A DNA stretch of 17,693 nt from CAZTPC01 sp964615565 (GTDB lineage Bacteria; Patescibacteriota; Saccharimonadia; Saccharimonadales; AWTP1-31). The DNA lies in assembly GCA_964615565.1 (NCBI GenBank), contig CAZTPC010000019.1, forward strand, positions 1-17,693, read 5' to 3'. Shown in pieces: positions 14,931-17,693 of the stretch. The translations under genes and the position numbers were made by a program. Numbering within the stretch: position 1 is the first letter of the stretch; the number at the start of each line of letters is the position of its first letter. The notes under the pieces are model-generated. The model was not told the origin of the DNA. It did not search any database and saw only the letters and a list, made by a program, of their open reading frames with translations.

Positions 14931-15065
14931 AGTTCTTTCTTCTTTATTCTGTTGCTTCATCTTTATGCTCTGAACAAGACATAAAAATGCTTGGTTCCGA
15001 GTGGTTTTCACCTCTGTTATCCAGTTGTGAACCTCCTCAAAGACCAAGAACAGGTTTTGATATAC
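14931..15065 (-). promoter_or_regulatory. Structured 5' leader of the rplC operon, attenuator-like
   Basis: About 135 nt lie between the expected transcription start and the rplC ATG. On the minus strand CTTGGT (15043-15048) pairs with ACCAAG (14990-14995). Inside that, GAG/CTC, GGTT/AACC and CAC/GTG pair in order, giving a long interrupted stem-loop. It is followed by GCATTTTTATG, a short U tract. The form recalls the E. coli S10 leader, where L4 causes termination at a hairpin, but homology is not shown. An AGGAGG (15032-15037) is buried in the stem with no ATG near it. Confidence 0.45.
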
Positions 15066-15071
15066 CGTTAC

Positions 15072-15101
15072 AGATTACCAGATAACACCTACCCCTGTCA
15101 A
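15072..15101 (-). promoter_or_regulatory. Promoter of the rplC operon
   Basis: On the minus strand a perfect TTGACA (15096-15101) is followed after 18 nt by TAATCT, with TGG immediately before it (extended -10). The -10 is only a 3/6 match, but the -35 and the TGn are strong. It lies between the 95-aa membrane-protein gene and rplC. Confidence 0.6.
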
Positions 15102-15140
15102 TAAGTAGACTATTCTACAACGAATATTATGCGATGAGTG

Positions 15141-15428
15141 CTATAGACGAATAGTGATGCCCATAGGCAACCAGAAACCGATAAACATAGCGGCTAATAG
15201 TAAAACGTACTCAATTTGCCTATCGACTCTTCGATGATCCTTTAGGACAAATGCGATGCCAATGATTGCACCACCAGGGATTGGAATAAGCGTACGGAAC
15301 TCGCCCTGTACGATGTATAACCATTGAGAACCGAGAAGTAGAAATAGAACGACCTTAAAGATAAAGCCGCTGTCTACCTCGAGGTTCGCAAGGCTACGGG
15401 ATGATTTTTTACTTTTTGTGTTTGCCAT
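15141..15428 (-). CDS. Small membrane protein of unknown function
   Basis: 95 aa. A basic, serine-rich N-terminus (about residues 1-20) precedes hydrophobic segments at about 22-41 and 50-61, and a third at about 73-91 after the charged loop KDHRRVDRQIE. Two or three membrane spans are likely. It is not a family I recognise. It has its own near-leaderless promoter and lies between the 177-aa gene and rplC, on the same strand. Confidence 0.65.
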   Translation of the reverse strand: MANTKSKKSSRSLANLEVDSGFIFKVVLFLLLGSQWLYIVQGEFRTLIPIPGGAIIGIAFVLKDHRRVDRQIEYVLLLAAMFIGFWLPMGITIRL

Positions 15429-15437
15429 ATTAGTACC

Positions 15438-15446
15438 ATTGTACCA
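15438..15446 (-). promoter_or_regulatory. Extended -10 promoter for the 95-aa membrane protein
   Basis: The minus strand reads TGGTACAAT, ending 9 nt before the ATG at 15428. As with the gene at 4724, transcription would start about 2-3 nt before the ATG, giving a nearly leaderless message. No convincing -35 is seen. Confidence 0.6.
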
Positions 15447-15466
15447 GATGGCTCAAAAAAGATAGT

Positions 15467-16000
15467 TTACGCTTCGGATGCGAATACTAATCGCTCGGTG
15501 TCTGGGTACGTTGCTGCTACGCCTTCTTCTGGGTGGAATGGCACGATTACAACATCCCTCATGACGGCGTGCATATCAGGAAAACAAGGGATCAATAAGC
15601 CGCTCGCAGAATCACGACCATCTAGGCTTCCCCATAAGGCAACTGCACCACTGTTATGGACGGTGAGATTTGGAGCTACAAGCACAGTAGTCTCGTGGAA
15701 ACTATATGCTCGATGACGTCCGTTACTGCGCATAGCGATAGCGGTAGATGACCTATGGCCATTTGGGTGCATCCGTACGCTCCACAGGCTGTCATCTCCT
15801 GCATGCTCAATGTCGTTCAACGTCTTGCGATCTGCGTCGCTTAACGCAAAACCACTATGGGATTTGGCGCGCATCCACACCTCGGCTAATCGTGACACCG
15901 GGTCAGTATGGTTTTCTAGTAGTCGTTCTGCTGCTTCTTCTGGCGAAAATCGCCCACCCTGAGTAAATCGGTCAAATAGGCGTTCAATTTCAATGTGCAT
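15467..16000 (-). CDS. Hypothetical soluble protein
   Basis: 177 aa, no recognised family, no signal peptide and no membrane span. The N-terminal half is helical and charged (FSPEEAAERLLENHTDPVSR). The second half looks beta-rich, with a strand-like ETTVLVAPNLTVHNSGAVALWG and ending DVVIVPFHPEEGVAATYP. It has many His residues but no clear metal motif. It starts 12 nt after the rpsJ stop on the same strand with no Shine-Dalgarno, so it is probably read through from rpsJ. Confidence 0.7.
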   Translation of the reverse strand: MHIEIERLFDRFTQGGRFSPEEAAERLLENHTDPVSRLAEVWMRAKSHSGFALSDADRKTLNDIEHAGDDSLWSVRMHPNGHRSSTAIAMRSNGRHRAYSFHETTVLVAPNLTVHNSGAVALWGSLDGRDSASGLLIPCFPDMHAVMRDVVIVPFHPEEGVAATYPDTERLVFASEA

Positions 16001-16012
16001 ATGTGACTATTA

Positions 16013-16339
16013 TTACATCTTAATTTCAGCATCACAACCAGCTGGAAGGCTGATGTTCATGAGGCTGTCGATGGTTTTTGGAGTTGGATCCATAACATCG
16101 ATAAGTCGCTTGTGTACGCGCATTTCAAATTGTTCGCGACCCTTCTTATATACATGAGGGCTTTTAACTACGGTGTAAGTAGTTCGCTTAGTTGGTAGTG
16201 GGATCGGGCCTGCAATAACAGCGCCGGTTCGGAGGGCGGTGTCTACAATTTGCTTAGCTGCTTGGTCGATAACCTTGTGGTCATAGGCCTTTAAGCGAAT
16301 TCGAATTCGCTGCTTTTCGTTCTTCTTGGCTTCTGCCAT
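16013..16339 (-). CDS. rpsJ: 30S ribosomal protein S10
   Basis: 108 aa from the ATG at 16339 (MAEAKKNEKQRIRIRLKAYDHKVIDQ). An upstream in-frame reading begins with residues unlike S10. GAVIAGPIPLPTKRTTYTVVKSPHVYKKGREQFEMRVHKRLIDV is the diagnostic core. S10 is part of the 30S head and pairs with NusB in antitermination. AAGGA lies 8 nt before the ATG. The usual order tuf-rpsJ-rplC is interrupted on both sides by unknown genes. Confidence 0.97.
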   Translation of the reverse strand: MAEAKKNEKQRIRIRLKAYDHKVIDQAAKQIVDTALRTGAVIAGPIPLPTKRTTYTVVKSPHVYKKGREQFEMRVHKRLIDVMDPTPKTIDSLMNISLPAGCDAEIKM

Positions 16340-16449
16340 AGGAGATATCCTTTTCTTGGAGCGATGTAACATCTTCGTAGCGTTATAGAGAACGACATAC
16401 GACGACTTTTAGTCATCACAATTAGTTAACAGATTGATTCTACAATAAG
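16340..16449 (-). promoter_or_regulatory. rpsJ upstream region with a possible promoter
   Basis: A TATAAC on the minus strand (16382-16387) could be a -10 box with start about 35 nt before the ATG, but it has no TGn and no good -35. A 7-bp stem with one mismatch (16401-16417) lies upstream and lacks a T tract. rpsJ may instead be read through from the gene at 16450. Confidence 0.3.
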
Positions 16450-16731
16450 TTACGTGACTTGTACAGTATCAGTGAGTAAGTGGGCAGGAAAAGCTGGTAT
16501 GTATGTTACGAACTCCAGCACACCCTGTTCTACGGGTCCAGCATGCTCGTCGTATACAAAAGTTTCGTTAATCATGAGAGTAGCACCTACAGATCGACGT
16601 TCATCGGCGCGAAGTTTCGCTTCGGTCCGGTAAGGGTCGAAATGATTGGTTGGAAATGGGCCCTGCTCAGCCACGACTTCTGCAAGTCGCCCTTGGTAAT
16701 CTGGTAGTTTTGAAAGATCGATTTGAGCCAT
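16450..16731 (-). CDS. Hypothetical protein, 93 aa
   Basis: 93 aa, no recognised family, no signal peptide and no membrane span. The N-terminus (MAQIDLSKLPDYQGRLAEVV) looks amphipathic and the middle is charged (RTEAKLRADERRS). The C-terminal half looks beta-rich (ATLMINETFVYDE, LEFVTYIPAFP). It starts 3 nt after the stop of the 218-aa gene, so the two form a pair and may act together. Confidence 0.7.
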   Translation of the reverse strand: MAQIDLSKLPDYQGRLAEVVAEQGPFPTNHFDPYRTEAKLRADERRSVGATLMINETFVYDEHAGPVEQGVLEFVTYIPAFPAHLLTDTVQVT

Positions 16732-16734
16732 AAA

Positions 16735-17394
16735 CTACACTCCTACTCCACTGAGTTGTTTTTCGAGCACATCCCCAATCCCCATATAGGTCAAGATGCG
16801 GGGGCTATCCCTAAAACCAGCCATTGCTGTGGCAATAACTGCCGCAGACATCCTTTCGGCACTAATGCCAACAGCCTGGTGCTGCGTCCCTTCGGTTGAT
16901 TCGCCCCGTTTGATTTGTTCACGCATTTCTTCGAGGCTGACTTGTGCTGCTGCAGCAAAGTTTCCCGCCACTGAGGTTATCATGTCTGGCGCAAGTTCTA
17001 GCAGGCTGGTCGCGTCCCCAATAACATCAGGGCGGGATCCGCGGTTATAGTATGCCGTATGAATCTTTCGTTCCAGGAGCGCTCCAGTTACTAGGGTTCC
17101 TTCGTCTATGGCTTCGAGGTGCCCATAAATCTCAGTCCTGTCTAGATGTAAGCCTCTCTTGCAGTCTTTCTTCGGGTTTTTTAGTTGGGCTAAAAGAGCC
17201 GCTCGAGCGGCCTCGCGTTCCATATCGTCCATCCCTGAGATAGTGATAGTCCCCACTAGCTTCTCGTGTAGACGGGCTAGGCTCCGTGCGCGAAATACCT
17301 TGGATGTGACATGTGACCACGTATCGCCAAGTCGCACCTCTAATGTCGAGGTCGAACCGTCTAAAGTTTCTGGACTAAAAGTATACTCTGCCAT
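16735..17394 (-). CDS. Hypothetical protein, 218 aa
   Basis: No family recognised. I take the ATG at 17394 (MAEYTFSPETLDG) because AAGGAG lies 6 nt before it; the longer upstream reading would overlap the promoter. The first 60 residues look beta-rich (STLEVRLGD, VGTITISGM). They are followed by a charged helical middle (DMEREAARAALLAQLKNPKKDCKRG) and a helical, alanine-rich C-terminal third (SVAGNFAAAAQVSLEEMREQI). There are no membrane spans and one cysteine. It heads a unit with the 93-aa gene downstream, just after the tuf terminator. Confidence 0.75.
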   Translation of the reverse strand: MAEYTFSPETLDGSTSTLEVRLGDTWSHVTSKVFRARSLARLHEKLVGTITISGMDDMEREAARAALLAQLKNPKKDCKRGLHLDRTEIYGHLEAIDEGTLVTGALLERKIHTAYYNRGSRPDVIGDATSLLELAPDMITSVAGNFAAAAQVSLEEMREQIKRGESTEGTQHQAVGISAERMSAAVIATAMAGFRDSPRILTYMGIGDVLEKQLSGVGV

Positions 17395-17416
17395 GCGTTC
17401 TCCTTGATAGTACAAG

Positions 17417-17425
17417 TATATACCA
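17417..17425 (-). promoter_or_regulatory. Extended -10 promoter for the 218-aa/93-aa gene pair
   Basis: The minus strand reads TGGTATATA just after the tuf terminator and 22 nt before the ATG at 17394. AAGGAG lies between them, so this unit, unlike two others, has a normal ribosome binding site. Confidence 0.55.
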
Positions 17426-17429
17426 AACA

Positions 17430-17455
17430 AAAAGAGCTCCCAGAGGAGCTCTTTT
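17430..17455. terminator. Terminator downstream of tuf
   Basis: A perfect 11-bp stem (AAAAGAGCTCC with GGAGCTCTTTT) encloses a CAGA loop. It lies about 17 nt past the tuf stop and is symmetrical, so it can act both ways. It separates tuf from the rpsJ side. Confidence 0.9.
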
Positions 17456-17472
17456 ATGTAGTCAGGGTTAGA

Positions 17473-17693
17473 CTATTTGTTGATTTTGGTTACTACACCA
17501 GCACCAACGGTTCGGCCACCTTCGCGGATAGCGAAGTTAAGACCTTGCTCCATAGCAATAGGAGCGAGTAGTTTTACCTTGAAGGTGATTGTATCACCAG
17601 GCATAACCATTTCCTTGTCGGCTGGAAGCTCGACTTCGCCAGTTACGTCCGTAGTACGGAAGTAGAACTGTGGCTTGTAGCCCTTGAAGAATG
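17473..17693 (-). CDS. tuf: Elongation factor Tu, C-terminal part (cut by window edge)
   Basis: The last 72 residues plus stop are present. FKGYKPQFYFRTTDVTGEV, then MVMPGDTITFKVKLLAPIAMEQG and NFAIREGGRTVGAGVVTKI, are the beta-barrel domain 3 of EF-Tu, which delivers aminoacyl-tRNA to the ribosome. In many bacteria tuf is followed at once by rpsJ. Here a terminator and two unknown genes intervene. Confidence 0.97.
   Translation of the reverse strand, partial: FFKGYKPQFYFRTTDVTGEVELPADKEMVMPGDTITFKVKLLAPIAMEQGLNFAIREGGRTVGAGVVTKINK

Noticed and set aside
14931..15047. Longer N-terminus for L3 from a TTG at 15047
   Set aside because: The extension falls in the structured leader and does not resemble L3, whose family start matches MKAFITRKVGM.
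16295..16310. Perfect 16-bp palindrome GCGAATTCGAATTCGC
   Set aside because: It lies in the rpsJ codons for RIRIR, where repeated CGA/ATT codons make a palindrome by themselves. An operator there is not needed to explain it.
16401..16417. Hairpin upstream of rpsJ as a terminator
   Set aside because: The stem has a mismatch and no T tract follows on the minus strand, so it is not a convincing intrinsic terminator.
1..17693. Alternative genetic code (TGA as glycine), known in some CPR lineages
   Set aside because: rplC ends at TGA directly at the rplD start, and all conserved proteins read through under the standard code with no in-frame TGA.
1..17693. CRISPR arrays, insertion sequences, tRNA or rRNA genes
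   Set aside because: Scanning both strands by eye found no regularly spaced repeats, no transposase-like frames and no tRNA-like T-loop motif in the short intergenic gaps.

Overview
The window carries the large ribosomal-protein cluster (S10 and spc regions) of a bacterium, almost all of it on the minus strand. It is most likely a member of the Candidate Phyla Radiation (Patescibacteria), and Saccharibacteria (TM7) is my best guess. The reasons are tight packing, no rpmD (L30) between rpsE and rplO, many lysine/alanine-rich tails on ribosomal proteins, and small proteins of unknown family. The standard genetic code fits: rplC ends at a TGA stop and no gene needs TGA read as an amino acid. The phylum is inferred from these traits, not from a search.

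Reading along the minus strand (high to low coordinates), the window starts in the 3' end of tuf (17473 to the edge), followed by a strong terminator. Next come two unknown genes (218 and 93 aa), rpsJ (S10), and two more unknown genes (177 aa soluble, 95 aa membrane). A structured leader then precedes an unbroken run of 19 genes: rplC, rplD, rplW, rplB, rpsS, rplV, rpsC, rplP, rpmC, rpsQ, rplN, rplX, rplE, rpsN, rpsH, rplF, rplR, rpsE, rplO. A gene resembling nucleoside 2-deoxyribosyltransferases follows rplO, and the run ends at a terminator near 5514-5535. Two plus-strand genes interrupt here: an MFS transporter and a putative HExxH metallopeptidase with membrane segments. secY follows on the minus strand with its own promoter. 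A plus-strand cell-surface protein (threonine-rich, ending in an LAATG sortase-like signal) converges on secY. Finally there is an integral membrane protein gene just upstream of infA, which runs off the left edge.

The ancestral order tuf-rpsJ-rplC...rplO-secY-(adk-map)-infA is therefore still readable but split at four points by accessory genes. Within the core run, 12 of 18 junctions share one base as TAATG, which suggests termination-reinitiation coupling. Six upstream proteins end in a similar K-E-x-K tail whose codons form the Shine-Dalgarno sequence of the next gene. Transcription units outside the core run have candidate extended -10 promoters (TGn before the -10 box), two of them so close to the ATG that the transcripts would be nearly leaderless.

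No stretch of more than about 300 bases lacks a gene. The largest gaps are 698-892 (a minus-strand promoter and nothing else clear), 14931-15140 (rplC promoter and leader) and 16340-16449 (rpsJ leader). I see no tRNA, rRNA, CRISPR array, insertion sequence or origin.
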